Below, piece after piece: positions 1 through 13,612 of a stretch of 64,000 nt of DNA; the first letter of the stretch is position 1; every line of letters starts with the position of its first letter. Source of the stretch: Sclerurus mexicanus (Eukaryota; Chordata; Aves; Passeriformes; Furnariidae); the NCBI GenBank assembly GCA_013396755.1, contig VWZF01002410.1, positions 1,187,770-1,251,769 on the forward strand, written 5' to 3'. A model generated the notes under the pieces. The model made no database searches. It was not told where the DNA came from and saw only the letters and a program-made list of their open reading frames with translations. Both the position numbers and the translations under genes were made by a program.

Positions 1-3000
1 CATGAAAAAACCCTTATTAAAACAATTAAAATTGCATGCAGGAGTATTTTACTGATTTCATTTTTTATTGTTTTATAGCCATTTCGAAGCATCAAACTTT
101 TTTATGTGGACAATTTCAGTCTTCTCTGAAACTTAGAATTTGCTTCCCAGCCAAATAGATTTGTGGAATCAAAAAACCCCTGAGTGTATACTGAATACCT
201 GTTACTGTATAAAGCGCGACAGAATTCAGAGGAAACGTGACTGCTTCCCTGTCATCTTGCCAAAGGCAACGCCTGGTGAGCTCCTCAGGCTTTGAGGAAG
301 TGCTGGTTCAGAGACATCACTGACAGCTCTGCTTTGCAGTTACCAATCCACTACCTTTAGGAGCAGAGGCTGCAGGAACCCCCCTCACCAGGCAGGTTGC
401 CCTGGAGCACTTAGTTCCTTGATCTCCTGCTATGGTCCTGGAGAAGCTCCAACAACTTTTGGAGCCCCTGGCATGAGGCTGGGAGCAGGGGCTAGAATGT
501 GGCTTGGAAAGAGGAAGACTGAAAGCCCTGAAATCCCAGCTTCACTATGGATGGTCCTACTTGGGTCCACACAGCCTAAAGCCACAGCACAAAACAGAAG
601 AGACAGAACTTCCAAGATTAGAAGCTTGTGCCCTGGGTCCTCAGCACCAACACCTGCCTCCTCATTCTCATTCTTCTCCAACTTCTCAGTGCTCTCCAAT
701 AGCTCTACATTTAATCTCTTCAAGAAAAAAATAAAACCAATGTCCAAATATAAACTACTCTGGAAAAGAATTTCAAATTTCAACATTACAGTTTAAGCAG
801 TTTGCTCATTGTTATATCTTTAGTTTGTTTAATGGAATATTCTGTATATCTTCATTCTTTATTACATATATATGCACTGCAAATATGACAGACAGTAACT
901 CCAGGTCTGTGCTAAAACACCAGTTATTAAACACTTTGTCTCTGGTGCAGTGGGATGCTAAAACTCTCTGTGTATGGAAAGCAAATAGATTTCAGTGATG
1001 GTATTTATAAGCTTATGTTTTATATTTCCTCAACTTTTTTCAATATCACATTCATATGGTCTTTTAAAGGGTTAAAATAAACATCCTTTTATTTCTCTGA
1101 TTCTTGAGAGTCTCAAATCTCAGTTGCTTCATATTGCATCAGATGTATAATGTTGAACTGAAGGCTTGATTTCAAATCTCCTGAAGTCAGTGAGGGTTTG
1201 TGTTGGCTTGAATTTGATCACGGCTGTCTTTTGTGGTCATTATGCCAAAAAGTCACTGCATTTCCCATCCTGGATAAAGAATGCAAGTCACACACATAAC
1301 ATTGAAAATGAAAAAATATGTACTAGGAGGTCAACAACAAAGAATGAGGCTTTCCATTTTTTCTTAATCCAAACATTTGTGTTTCTGATTTAGGGATTAG
1401 GGCTCAGCAGATGCCAACTGTTTACATTTCAGGAAATGGTACCTCTGATATGTATGAAGGACTCATCCTGAAGTGCATCTGCTTGATCTCTATAAATATT
1501 TGGAGGGGGCATGCTACTTTAATGGAATTAATAAAAATCATAGGGATTTCTATTGGTACACAGACTACACTCCACAGAACACCAATGAACTGACTTGATG
1601 TAGTTCCTTTATTAAATCATCATCTGTAGTCTCATATTTAGCACAGTATAATTTTAGAGACAGATCTTACAACCTATGATGAGACTCACTGAAGTGAATA
1701 GGATTGCTTACTGTAGTAATATATGACTTTTTTTTATATTTTACTTTCTTTGTCTGACACTGGAACTTCTCTACAGGTATCAATTCTTGAAGTTGTACAC
1801 AATTACTCAGAGTACTGGGAGAGAAAGATGCATCTCAGAAACCACAACAGGCCATTATTCTTAAAGGCTAATGATTTAATGACATCTTTTATAGCTTATG
1901 GTAAGTCAACCCTTTGTGGTTTTAGTAAAAATCTTAAATGTGTTCTCATATTTATTTTTCAGGGTGATTACATATATCACTCTTAACTGTCCTTTGCTTG
2001 GATCAGGATCATTCAAATATTTTTAAGTATATGCCTGAATATATTATTGTTTCCTTTTGTGTTGCCCTTCACTCTCCTTTTGTCCTTGACAAAACCAGTT
2101 TTGCTGTCCCTTTTCCAGGTTCTCACAGAGAGCTAGTTAGGCCAACCATTTTCCATGTGATGGAGATACATGCCCTTGTGTTGATAGGACAGGCATATGC
2201 AGTATTCTCCTGAGGTGTGTGTACCTCTGAAGCATATACATTATATTCTCTAAGTGAATTATATTCTAGGGTATTGTTACACTTTGCTCATTCTGCCAGC
2301 TGAATCCACTTATACTGGGATAAGCCAAATGATTTTCTACCATTCACAACTATTTACAAAACAACAGTTTTTTATCTAAAAGTATATCTAAGAGAATGCT
2401 AAACATATTACAATATTACAGAAATAATTTCTGGGGTACAGACCTAGTAGAAATTCTCAGAAAGAGGTCTGGAGCACCAGAACAGCAGACATAGATAACA
2501 TTTTTCTATCTAATTCAGGATATTTTTTCCAGTGTTGTCATTACATGATGTATTAGAAGAGTCTGCAAAAGTCTCACAGTCCTTGTAGACTCTTTTGTGG
2601 TGCTCTGCAGAGGTATAATTCTTTCTGATTTCATAGACAAAGGTCTTATAGAAAGTATTCAAAATACTTTCCACTCAACTACCAATTAAATAACTAGTCA
2701 TAAAAAAAATTTTGCTCTCTGTACTATGTCATTATTGTCTTGCCTTAAAAATTTCTATGGACCAAGGTTGATTGTTAAGTGAAAAAGCTGGATGAGATTC
2801 TGATAACAAGCAATCAGAATGACTGGAAAGCCAGATTAAAAGACTAATAGTGTACCACCTTGGTCTTTATATAAATTTTGATGCTGAATAAACTTTAACA
2901 GAGGTATAAGAATATGACTGATGTTGAAATATCAATATAGGAAGTACATAAAAATGTAAGTAGGATAGATCTGAAAAGACATTCAAGAAATTTCAGAGAA

Positions 3001-6000
3001 TATGTTAAAGTGGGCAAATGAGAAATACACTGATATGCCAACATGCATTTTGACAAAATGTGGAAAGATGTATTTCAGAAATCTGGACATTAATATATAT
3101 TCCTTGAATTTAAATTTATTGGATTCATAGATAATATCCAGAAGTCATTGTGTCCATCCCAATAGAAACAGATGCTCAATGCATAACAGATGCCCAAGAA
3201 ACAGCAAACAGCTGAATTTCAGGAAGAGCAATCACAATATCAGATTGATTTATAGCCCAAAAGTGTGTTTTAATCTGCATATAAAATACCTGAAAAACTC
3301 TAGTGGCTAAACTGTCATTGCTCCCTATTGATGAAAATCTTACTATTAATTTAGAAACAAGCAAACCCAGAAGAGTTCAGAGAAAAACAATTTTTTTAAA
3401 AAAATGCAAAATGAGCTTAAACAAGTCACTAAACCTAATTACTAGTAAGCACTGAACTGAATTGCATCCAATACATATCATAAATATGTGTTTATGTGCA
3501 ACAGGAACAACCATAATTCCGGTGAAAAAATTACTCCCTAACCTCTCAATGAGAATGAACACAGCAAACCCCACTTTAATCTTCTAGGGGAATGTACTCT
3601 TTTTAACATTTAACACAGAGAAAAATTCTAAAGCGATGTGACATTTTATTTAAAAAAAAAAGAAATGCAAATTCTTCCCCTTTATGACAAAAATGAGACA
3701 AATTCCTGAGACTGGGGAGGAACTTTCTCCATTGGCACGGAGTTATTCCTCCTGGGGATCTATCCCTACATTTGTAACCTACTGAAATTCTTGATTTTCA
3801 CCTTAGCATAGATTTGGCATTGGTTATTCAACAGGCCATCTCTTCCTGGGTCCATACCACTATCTGAAAGAGGTCCTCTGTTTATCAGTGTAATTGTTTA
3901 TTTCACCAAGTCCACCAAGCAAAAGTGGAAAGCGAATATAAAATGCATTCCCAGCATACACAGTATTTATCCTGTGCTCCATTCCCTGGGAGATGAGGAT
4001 GGTTCATGCTGATGGTTTTAGTTTTTAACCCTGTTTTAATGCTCTGGGAAATGATGTATTCATTACCAGCCTGTATGTGACCATCGCTTAAGAGGAGGCA
4101 AACAAGTCAAAAGCTTGGTTCAGTTTGAAGGTTTTAACTTCATGTAGGCATAATGTCAAAGCTATAGAGAATGCAAAATCTGTTGCCCTGGCAAGGAAAT
4201 TTCCTGGACTAACATCTAGCTGTCTGTTCATGTCTGGGCATAGAAGTGTTCAGGAGCTGCTCCAAGTCATTCTTTTAAGTCTCTGTTGTCACCTGACTTT
4301 GAAGCAACAGGTACTCCTTGGACCTTTATGGGTAGTTTCTATGCAAGCACTGTTAAGCAAGCACAATATCCCTTGTTCCCTGCCTGAACTTCAGTTGTCC
4401 CTAATAGGTAGCATGTGAGACACATGGCTTTTTATTTTTCAGAGAAAAAAAGTACTCCATCTTCTCTTGCTTTGTTTCCAACTTCCACTTCCATCTTGAG
4501 ATTCCTGCCCTTCTATGTTTTGTAGTGCATTTATCTAGTGAATAACTAAGATAATCCAGTTGCTTGTACTCAGGAATTGCTGCCCTAACTAAAGTCTTTG
4601 CACGTGTAATTACCTTTTGAAAGTCCTTTACTGCACCACTGATGTTCAAAGAAGTTTTATATCTTAAAATGACAAGTTTAGAAGTGCATTAGAGGAGACA
4701 CTCAGAGCATACAAATACATCTGTGGAGATGTGTATTAAGCATTACTTTTCAAGAGCATGAAAGTGCATGGACTGAATCTCCAGCCTGGATTAGGATTGT
4801 AACCACAATCTACTTACACTGTGTGCTGGTTCTGTCTGGTTAATTTTCTTCACAGTCCCATGAAGACTGTGAAATCTTCAAATCTCATATCAACTCCACA
4901 GTAGCCATCATTAGCAAAGGTAGGGTAACAGAAAGGACAGGAACCTGCAGCTGTGTGGAAGATAAGCGTTTCAGAAGAATATCTGAAAGACAGAATTTGG
5001 TTTACTGTTCCAGCAGTGGGAAATCTGATCCTAAATGAGGCCTTGCAGAAAAAAATCTGTTTCTTTAATGGCTGGTCCACTGTGCAATACAGAAGACTTT
5101 GGAACTGCATGTGTTAAGTTATTGCCCAATTTCATACATTTTTGCACACTGAAGTTCAAAACAGACAATTTCATTTCGAAGTCAGTAGACATCCTGTGCA
5201 GTATATATGCATTATCAGAAAGAAGGGAAGCAAGAAAGGTGACAATACTAATTGGATTAAGAAATGTTAGCAACTGAGGAAAACCATGATGGGAGAGGAA
5301 AGTCTTTCAGTAGATTGGAAAGTAGAAGGGAAAAACTGGTAAAAATACACATCTTTTTCTCTGATCAGAAAAGGCTGCATTTCTCATATGGGACATTCAA
5401 AAAATGGGTCTCAAACAGCAGAAGGAGAAAAAGTAGAATTACGGTATTACTTGCTGGGATGAATGAAGTGGTACCATTTTATGCAAAAGCTTGGATCATT
5501 CTGTGTAATTGGCATCACATCCAATTTATTAAATTCAAAGAAGTTTTACAGAGAATACATGGAAACATCCACTCTTTCTATTTTCAGGGTGGGCTAGAAA
5601 GAAATCAGATACATTCTGTTGAGAATTCTGTGTTGAATTTTTGGCCCTGCTAGCTCAGCACAGATATCACAGCCCTCAGAGGATAATTTGGAAATCCACA
5701 GTGACTGCCTCTCTGTGTATTTGTTTTGCTTGAATACAGTAGGCTAGGACTCTCTGCCCATGCTTAGTCTGTGATCCCAAGGAAAGAACTCATATTTTGC
5801 AATAATATCCAATTTAGCAACTTATTCCCAAAAATGGTGCATCTAAACAATAGCTGGGCAACAATTAGGAAGAGGCATAATAAGAGCAAGGGGCAACTGA
5901 GGAAAATTATGAAGACTAGAAGGTTGTGAATGTTGAAGGGGAAAAAAATTCTGGTCTGCAGAAGCATCAATTATAGTGACGAGGCATAAATCAAAAAGTA

Positions 6001-6105
6001 GCCACTTGATTTTCAGGTTGAGTTTACAGGACTGACAATTAGAAAACTATGTTTTTACTTCTAAGTGGATTCATCTGATTGGGAGTCACCAAGGGACAAA
6101 AATTT
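1..6105. other. Intergenic DNA, no gene recognised
   Basis: Sequence far beyond the 3' end of KHDRBS2. Open frames here reach 129 codons at most, overlap on both strands and show no protein family I recognise. A slightly GC-richer patch at about 240-700 gives the frames at 419-796 (plus) and 430-786 (minus). They read through one another and look like chance. Confidence 0.6.
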
Positions 6106-6110
6106 GGTGC
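6106..6110. repeat. Left target-site duplication of the solo LTR (GGTGC)
   Basis: Five bases immediately before the LTR's TG, identical to the five bases after its CA at 6668-6672. This fixes both ends of the insertion. Confidence 0.85.
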
Positions 6111-6667
6111 TGTATTGGGTCTGGCTGAGATGGAGGTCACTTCCCACTGCAGAACCCACAGTGCTGTACTTTGCATTGGTAGCTAGAAGGCTGTTGATAA
6201 CACACCAGTGTTTTGGCTACTGCTGAGCACAGCATCAGCACTCTAACATTCCTTCCTCAACTGAGGACAAGATTCTGGGAGGGGACTCAACCAGGCCAGC
6301 TGACCCAAACTAACCAAAGGGATATTCCCTACCATATGACTTCAGCTCAGATATAAAAGCTATGGAAAGGAGCACGAAGAGGGGCATTCATTGTTTCCAG
6401 TGGCTGCCTGCTAAGAAACCACTGCATGTTGCTGAAGCCCTACTTCTTGGGAAGTGGCCAGACATCGCTGCTGGTGGGAAGTAGAGAATAAACATTGTTA
6501 TTTTCTGCTTCACTGTTGTGTGTGCAAGCTTTTACTTTAGTAAACTGCTTTATCTCAGCCCATGAGTCATTTCCTAGCTTGTTCTCTTGCCCCTTTTCCG
6601 ATGGGAAAGGGCAGTGATAGAGGGGCTGGGTGGGCACTTGGTGTCCAGCCAAGGTCAACCCACTACA
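6111..6667 (+). mobile_element. Solo LTR, avian ERVL-like, with intact target-site duplication
   Basis: A 557-base element begins with TG (TGTATTGGGTCTGGCTGAG) and ends with CA (GTCAACCCACTACA). It is flanked by an exact 5-base direct duplication, GGTGC, at 6106-6110 and 6668-6672. A 5-base duplication is usual for ERVL-type retroviruses. Inside are a TATA box (TATAAAA, 6352-6358) and a poly(A) signal (AATAAA, 6487-6492) in the order promoter then polyadenylation, so the LTR is in plus orientation. I recognise the sequence type as a common bird LTR (TGGGTCTGGCTGAGATGGAG-like start). No gag, pol or env sequence and no second LTR lies beside it, so it is a solo LTR left by recombination. Confidence 0.88.
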
Positions 6668-6672
6668 GGTGC
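6668..6672. repeat. Right target-site duplication of the solo LTR (GGTGC)
   Basis: Exact copy of 6106-6110, directly after the terminal CA at 6666-6667. Confidence 0.85.
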
Positions 6673-8561
6673 TCAAGATGCCTTTTAAGATGAAATCAAA
6701 TTTCAAGGAGAGCTGTGATTTGAAATGCAACATTTATTTCTGCCTTTCAATGCAGTGTTAGAAGATCCCTCCATATCTTCTTCAATAGCTTCTATATTAG
6801 CATATCCTCATATACTCAAGTGCAAAACTACTGTGATAGTAAAAGAGAAGGACTTCTTTTAATTTGCTTTGCTGTTTTTAACATCCAGTGACCTGCAAAA
6901 TCTGGATAAAAGTCATTGGTTTATTCACTCAATAGAAGGCTTTGGAAAGATCTCTTTGCTTTTACAGGAATGATAACTGCCCAGAGTTGTGAAATCTGGT
7001 TATGAAATTAACTTCAGAATGTTAAGAATAAACATTGGCACCCCTGATGTGCCTTGTATATGCTAAGAATAGGTACAAAACTTATTGCATAATATTCACT
7101 TCTAATATGGAGCAAACTTAGAATCTTATTCCATGGAAATAACGGAATGAATGGAAAGCAGTTAATAGGATTAAACCAACTGTAGAGAGATGTGAAGCAT
7201 AAAGTCATATTAATGACTCGTGATCTCTCTCCCCCTGTCCCCATCAATGCAGTTTCTTTATTCCTCTTTGGTCTATGTAATTCATGTATATTCTCATCTA
7301 ACAGTTCATGACCCTGTTTAAGTCCTTAGTCTTTTCCTTAAAAACTCAGATTATGTTACCATGACTTTTTTAACAGCAACAAAATGTATTATACATGTGT
7401 GAATCTAATGAAAAATATTAATTCTGAAATGGTACCTCTGTTCACTAAAAATGTTTATGTAAATCCAATTTAATTTTCACATCTTTGTTTCAAGCACTCC
7501 AAAAGAAGATGTGATGCTGAAACCAGGGTATTATTTTAGCATGCCTACTCCTTCATCTGATAGTCTCTGATCTCTGCATTGTGGTCCAGTATCACAAAGC
7601 AAAATGTGTACTGTTCTTTCCTCAGCTGAGCCCCTTGAAGGATGTTTCAGGGTGTCTAACAGATTGAAGCACTACTTATATAAATATTATATAAATATGA
7701 TATTATTCATATTACAAAATATGAACTTTCTGGGACAACTAATGCAAGTGACAACAGAAACTGTTTAAATGTTTCTCATACTAAAAAGATCTCAAATTCA
7801 ATACTTCTATTATGACAAGATTCATACTAAACTCTAACTGAAAAAATAACATGCACTGTTATTGAATAAAAAGAGTTGCATAGCTAAACAGAAGGAATTG
7901 AAGTATTGTTTTAAAAGACAGCTGAGTTTTGAATATTGTTTTAAAGACAGTGCCATTTTATTAAATCATATAGTAGCCTATGCAAAATATTGCAATATAT
8001 TAAAAAAACTAAGATTAGAATTAGCTTTCCTTTAGCTGATGACACTCCACAAAATACAGTGGTAGATATTTTAAGCTAATTTTTTCTGTCTTCCAGATCC
8101 TGAGATTTATAAAGCAGCCTGTAACTGGAGGAAGACAAACCACAGAAGTGACTTCCACATGTGCAGCTCAAAACCAGTGGCTGAAGTCTGCATGGATAGT
8201 TAGGAGAGCTGTGTGGAGTTAATCTAGTAACAGTGTGCTAAATTTTGCCACGCTTCTAACTGGGACAAATTTTCAGACTATACAAATTGCTATCAGTCTC
8301 TTGGCACTAGTGCAGTAAAGTTCTGATTTTAAACCCATGAGAATTTGCTCCAATAGTACTGTTGTGTACGAAATGTCACACTGTTCTGTCAATGTTATCC
8401 GAGCATAATATTACTTGGTGTTAGGAGTGATCACGATGTAACTATTAGCAATTGCATTGTGGCTGGTCTTAGTGGTATCTTAGGCCAATTGTGCTTTTTT
8501 CTAGCAATCCTCTTGTTTTCTTTGCTATTGTCAAAAAAAACCCAACACCCCAAACTGATCT
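6673..8561. other. Intergenic DNA, no gene recognised
   Basis: A/T-rich sequence between the solo LTR and the CR1 fragment. It includes an A/T-only stretch with a repeated TATATAAATATT-like unit near 7675-7700 and the short direct repeat at 7904-7950. Nothing else could be supported. Confidence 0.6.
7904..7950. repeat. Short direct repeat, about 30-base period
   Basis: TATTGTTTTAAAAGACAG (7904-7921) and TATTGTTTTAAAGACAG (7934-7950) differ by one A. Confidence 0.6.
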
Positions 8562-8805
8562 GGCAGTGTGCTCTTGTGGCCAAGAAGGCCAATTGTATTC
8601 AGGGATGCATTCGGAAGAGCATTGCCAGCAGGTCGAGAGAGCTGCTCTTGTCTCTCTACTGAGCCCCTCTCTACTGAGGCCACATCCAGGAGTGTTGTGT
8701 CCAGTTCTGGGCTCCTCTGTGCCGTGTGCTCTAGGATGACTCTGCTTGAGGGAGGTATCAAGTGACTCATTGTGGTCCCTTCCAACATTACCAGTTCTGT
8801 GAAAC
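8562..8805 (+). mobile_element. CR1 LINE fragment, 5'-truncated and internally deleted
   Basis: The sequence from TGGCAGTGTGCTCTTGTGGCCAAG through GCCAGCAGGTCGAGAG and GTGTCCAGTTCTGGGCTCC matches the CR1 region just after the reverse transcriptase. It then jumps, at about 8735, to the extreme 3' end (GGATGACTCTGCTTGAGGG, GGTCCCTTCCAAC, AGTTCTGTGAA). Compared with the other copies in this window, a few hundred bases between those parts are missing. Plus orientation, old and diverged. Open frames across it on both strands are accidental. Confidence 0.85.
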
Positions 8806-11800
8806 TCCTTCCTTCTCAAACCCAGGCATGTGGTTACATCAAAGAACATCACCTTTGCTGGAAAGGAAGATGGCCATACAGTACCCTAATCCTTTTGTGA
8901 GAGAAGCTGGGATTTGCACTTCAGGAAACTTTCAATACAACAGGAATGAAGGTCTATGGCAAGAGTCTGCCATACACTGAAAGTCTTTCAGTCACTCATA
9001 CCCCACTCATTGTCTGGGGACAAATCCAGACACAAAATGTGTTGAATTTTCCTCTAAGTTTGAGAACAGTCAGAGAGGAAGGAGGGGCAGGCAAGGGCAC
9101 ACTTTGCCCAGATTAATGGTCATCAGTCTGTTCATGGACCTGTCAAATGTAACTATGCAAAGTCTTCTAAAAGCAGGAAGCGGATTTGATACCAAAGGCT
9201 ACATACAGGCAGCAGCTCTTAACTCGGGGCTTATGTAAGTGCAGATATGTATGACAGAAGCCTCTACTTAAAGCAGCCTGTCAACAACTCTCCTTCTGAA
9301 CTGTGGTATGTCTCCAGAGATCCTCATTCAATTATTAATGCATCTGCTGCTAATTTCATCATGCAGAGTGTGAATTTGTCTTTCCACATCGAGCTCTAAG
9401 GGAAGTTTGTAAGAAATATAGAACTTGTCAGCACATGAGAGTCAACACATTACTGCTGTGCTGCAGCCATTTATACCGAAACTAAAATGAGCACTCACTT
9501 GTTTGGCATTAATTTAATGTCCCACTTAGCTCCTATCAGACGTAAATAGCTGCTTCATCCATTTAAGCATTTCTGCTCGTGCACATAATGAAGTACTCTG
9601 TACCTGTCAAGTAAGCAGAATTCATAACTGAAAAAGAAATGGATGAGGAAACTCAATGTTCTTAATATTAAGCCTCTACAGGGGTAGCATCAGACTTATA
9701 TTCTGACTTCTCTGGGATTCACCTTTTATTCCACTCCTCGGATACCATATGACAACATGACATGTACACACATTAGTATGCCAAAAATGTTTCTAAAAGG
9801 AGTATCTGTTCAACTCATGGCACAATTAACAAAAGCTGTAGTTGTCAAGCACATGCTATTACAAAATAAATTAGCTGGCCAACCTCTTGGTATTTAAATG
9901 TTTTTTATGTTCTCTATTTTAGAAAAACAGTTTAATTTTAAACAGCATTCTAGTTGTGATCATCCTCTCTTGAGGAAATTTTTATGAGAATGAATGGAGG
10001 TAATGACTACTATTAGTCACTGTCATTAGCATAAAACATTAGAAATGACAATATTTATAACAGGATGTGACATGACAATTAAAATATGACTTTCTATCAC
10101 TTGTGTAGGCTTTGGCTACAGCTGGTTGCTATTTTCTAAAGTTAAACTGAGAGTAGTCTGGTAATGGTATATTTAATAGCATGTTCATCATCAGATCTAA
10201 TTGTTTTCCACCACAGGGTATGAAGCTTTATGTCCTCTATCAACCCAAAACAAACAGCCATACTACGTAATGGCTCTTCAATTAATGTTTATGGTGCTAC
10301 TTTTATAACCTAAGTTACATGAAAAAAACCCCAAATCCCTCCAGGAAGCAATTTAAGAACTTCAGAAGCTTAATGGGACTTCAACCAATACCAAAAATTA
10401 CTATGACATGTATAAGGTCCCACACTTGAGGATGTGAAACAGAAGACACTAGAAAGACATTAGAAAATAGAAATAGAAGACATTAGAACATTTCTTCCAG
10501 CACAATGGTGTAACTGACAGGAGAGGGGAGAACAGACCTTTGTGTAGGGGAAGATGGTTGAGGGACATCAGGATGACTGACTTACAATTGATATTCATGC
10601 TGGGTTAAAACAGAGAAGACCTGTTCATCTCAGACCACATTGCTCAAATTACAAAGTTATTCCCCTGAGAGTGACTTGACCTCAATAACCTAGAGGCTTG
10701 CCACCTACTCATAATTCTTTCCCCTGTTTAGCAGAGCTCATGCTGATTAAAAGGAAAGAATAGTTCAAAGACAGGGTTCTCCATAACTGCCTTGGTGCAC
10801 ATTAATTTTTGTCTCTCCCTTTTGTACTAAACCTCTAGAAAGCAATGTAAAACTACTGTAAATGTTTTCACTGGAGAGCTGCCATTGTTCTAAATGATGA
10901 AAGTAAACGATTTCTGGCTTGGGTTGTTAATTTTATAGAGCAGTAATATATTCATTTAAAGCCTTCCATCATAATTCAGACACACTGATTTCTGGATTTT
11001 AGCAATACATTACAAGTCTTTTTACTTCTCTAACACCCAGACAACTAATCATTGACACTTTCCGGTCCTCCAAAGTAGCTGGACAGAATTAGATGCGAAA
11101 GAATCAGACCTGAGGGGTGGTGAAAATTTCTTTTCCGAAAATATGCATTTTTTCACACCATAAACTCTGACTGACATTCATTGCAGCAAATATATTTTAA
11201 TAGAACTGCTGCTACTCTGCCTCTCCTTCCAGTCTCCCTGGAGTTTTTGTAGATCAACATGATGTTCAGAAACAGGCAAAAAATGTTCTGCGAAGTTTAA
11301 AGGCTGTCAAGCCTTCTTGGCAAATTCTCTCTAAGAGCACAGCTGAGAAATGACAAACCTATCACCTGACTGGCTGGTGTTTAAAGATGACTGCTTTTGA
11401 TTAGGAAGCAATGAACCTTTCCTTCTGGAGTTCATTCTGTGTTTCATAAGCACCTCTTCACTGAAAATTATGCAGTTGAACTGATTTGAATTTGATTAGT
11501 GCAACACTACAGTTTTATTATTTTTAGTAAATACAGGCATCTTTTACAGTTTTACTGCACATTTACGAGAATGTCAGGATAGTTACAGTCTTCCTTTTAT
11601 TTCACATGTATTATTGCTTGACATTTAAAACAGATCCAGTAAAAATATATGCCTATATTGCAGTTGCTCACTTGTACATTGCTCCATATGTACTCACTCT
11701 CTACTTCTCTGCTGCAGTAACAACAATAGGATGAAAGCAATCCTACTTATTTAAGGACAAAGTACTGTGTCCTCCGCAGGTGAGCTGAGCTAGAAGAAGT

Positions 11801-13567
11801 TACTGTGAACTGCAACAGCTAACATCTTTAATGGAAAACTCCTGCATTAAGTCCTATGCTACAGACTGTGATATTTCAACAGCCTGTGCTGAGGAGGAGC
11901 TGCCACAGAGCAGCACGCATTAAACACTGAACTGCTCTTTCAATGTCATCAGGCTTCATGAGTCACAGATGTGAATGCTCTGGAAAGCTTGGTACACTTG
12001 TATCTTCTGACAGCCTTTCAATTATATGTCCTTTCATATTATTGCATAACTTCCAATGACTTGTGCTGTGGACCTCAGTAATAAAAATCCATTTCATGTC
12101 TGAAGAACACAACTTCTTTGGTCAGTCAGTTTAGACATAGAGGGGCAGGAGTGCACTTGACCAGAAACAAATGCTGAGTGGAGTGAGATGGTCAGGTCAA
12201 TAAAAGCTAAAAATATTTGACTTTGAGAGAAAAGAGAGCTCAGAATACAGCCTAAAGGCTAGATTCAGCCCTAACTAAACTCTATCAGTGTTATAAGGAG
12301 AGATTAGTCACCCAAACTTATATGTTGCAGAGAAGTTACATCTATATCTACAGAACTCACCAGAAAGGTCTGGGAATAACTGGCACCCTAATGTCTTCAT
12401 TACTAGTATGGTCCACAGGGTCTTATGTCTATTAGCTTCAGGCTGAGTATTCTCCTACATTTAATTTTATCTATCTTGTGAAAAATGCATATACTTACAT
12501 GATTTATCTCCTCATTTACTTACCTGTTTTTGTAGATTCTCACTATATTATATGACTACAGCAACATATCCCAGTCATTAGGGATGCTTTTAGAAAAATA
12601 AAGGAGGTTCACTTCAGCTGCAATTGCAGCTATTAGTAAAACATTAGTGTAATATATGCATCTTCATAGTTCTCTGGCTTTCATTAATACCAGCTGGCTG
12701 CCTCAAAATCTGTAATATATTAATTTCCACGGTATCTGTATAAAGATGCAAGACAAGAAGTACAAAATAGGTGTTTTGGGTCAGGACATGTATATCTTGC
12801 ATGTGAGTGATGACTCCTGATTTTTGAGAACCTGAAGTTAGGGCTAGTGAAACCTGCAGGCTGTCAGTGCTTCTGAAAACAAAAGTATGTCTTCAGTGTT
12901 CAAACACAGATGGAAGTGTCTATCTTTTGAAAATGTTGAGGGTTATCTACAGAAGTGTCTTCTCCTAAACAAATCCCATGTTTTACTACACAAACAATTC
13001 AATAACAAAGCCAGCAGAGAATTAGCAAAGGTTATAGAAGTACAGAAAATCCACTTCTAGGAAACTCTGTAGGACAGTTTCCATGAGGTGAATGCTGCAC
13101 TCAGGGAGCTCAAAGTGAAACCTTGAACGGTCTGTTCTATCACAGCAAAGCTCTTGTACATTGGGCTGTGCTTCTCTATGCCCACTTTTCAACTTCTTGC
13201 TCCATAACAGAGCATTGGGTACAGGCTCACCTCAAACTCCAAAGATTAGCATATGTGTCAAGCCTTCTGTTCTCTTAATTCTACACAAGTTAATTAATGA
13301 TGTGATATATGATATATATGATACACACAATCTGCAGCTTCTAATGAAAGTAACTCCCACAACTGAAATTTGAAACTTTGTCCTTAGAAGTTTAATAATT
13401 ACGGTTGGGATTAACTTTACCCAATTTCAGTTACCTAAAAGACAGCTACATAGTCCACACCAGGCATTTAGTCACATTTTCTAAACAATGGAGGGTGTTT
13501 CATCCCATTTGGGTTTTTTGACACATACCTGAAAAGAGGCTAAATTGCCCTTTGGACCTGAATTGAG

Positions 13568-13612
13568 TATATATATATATATATATATGACTATCCTGTC
13601 ATATATATATAT
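13568..13612. repeat. AT dinucleotide microsatellite, interrupted
   Basis: A run of alternating T/A (13568-13588) is followed by a short spacer (GACTATCCTGTC) and a second run (13601-13612). The whole block is nearly self-complementary (ATATGAC on one side, GTCATAT in the middle). Confidence 0.9.

Noticed and set aside
419..796. A 125-codon open frame (plus) with overlapping 118-codon (minus) and 76-codon (plus) frames, in a GC-richer patch
   Set aside because: Frames on both strands over the same DNA show no recognisable domain, no splice or promoter context and low-complexity composition. They are best explained by chance.
8459..8980. Overlapping open frames of 65-127 codons around 8.5-8.9 kb
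   Set aside because: They overlie the truncated CR1 fragment, lie on both strands and share no protein family.
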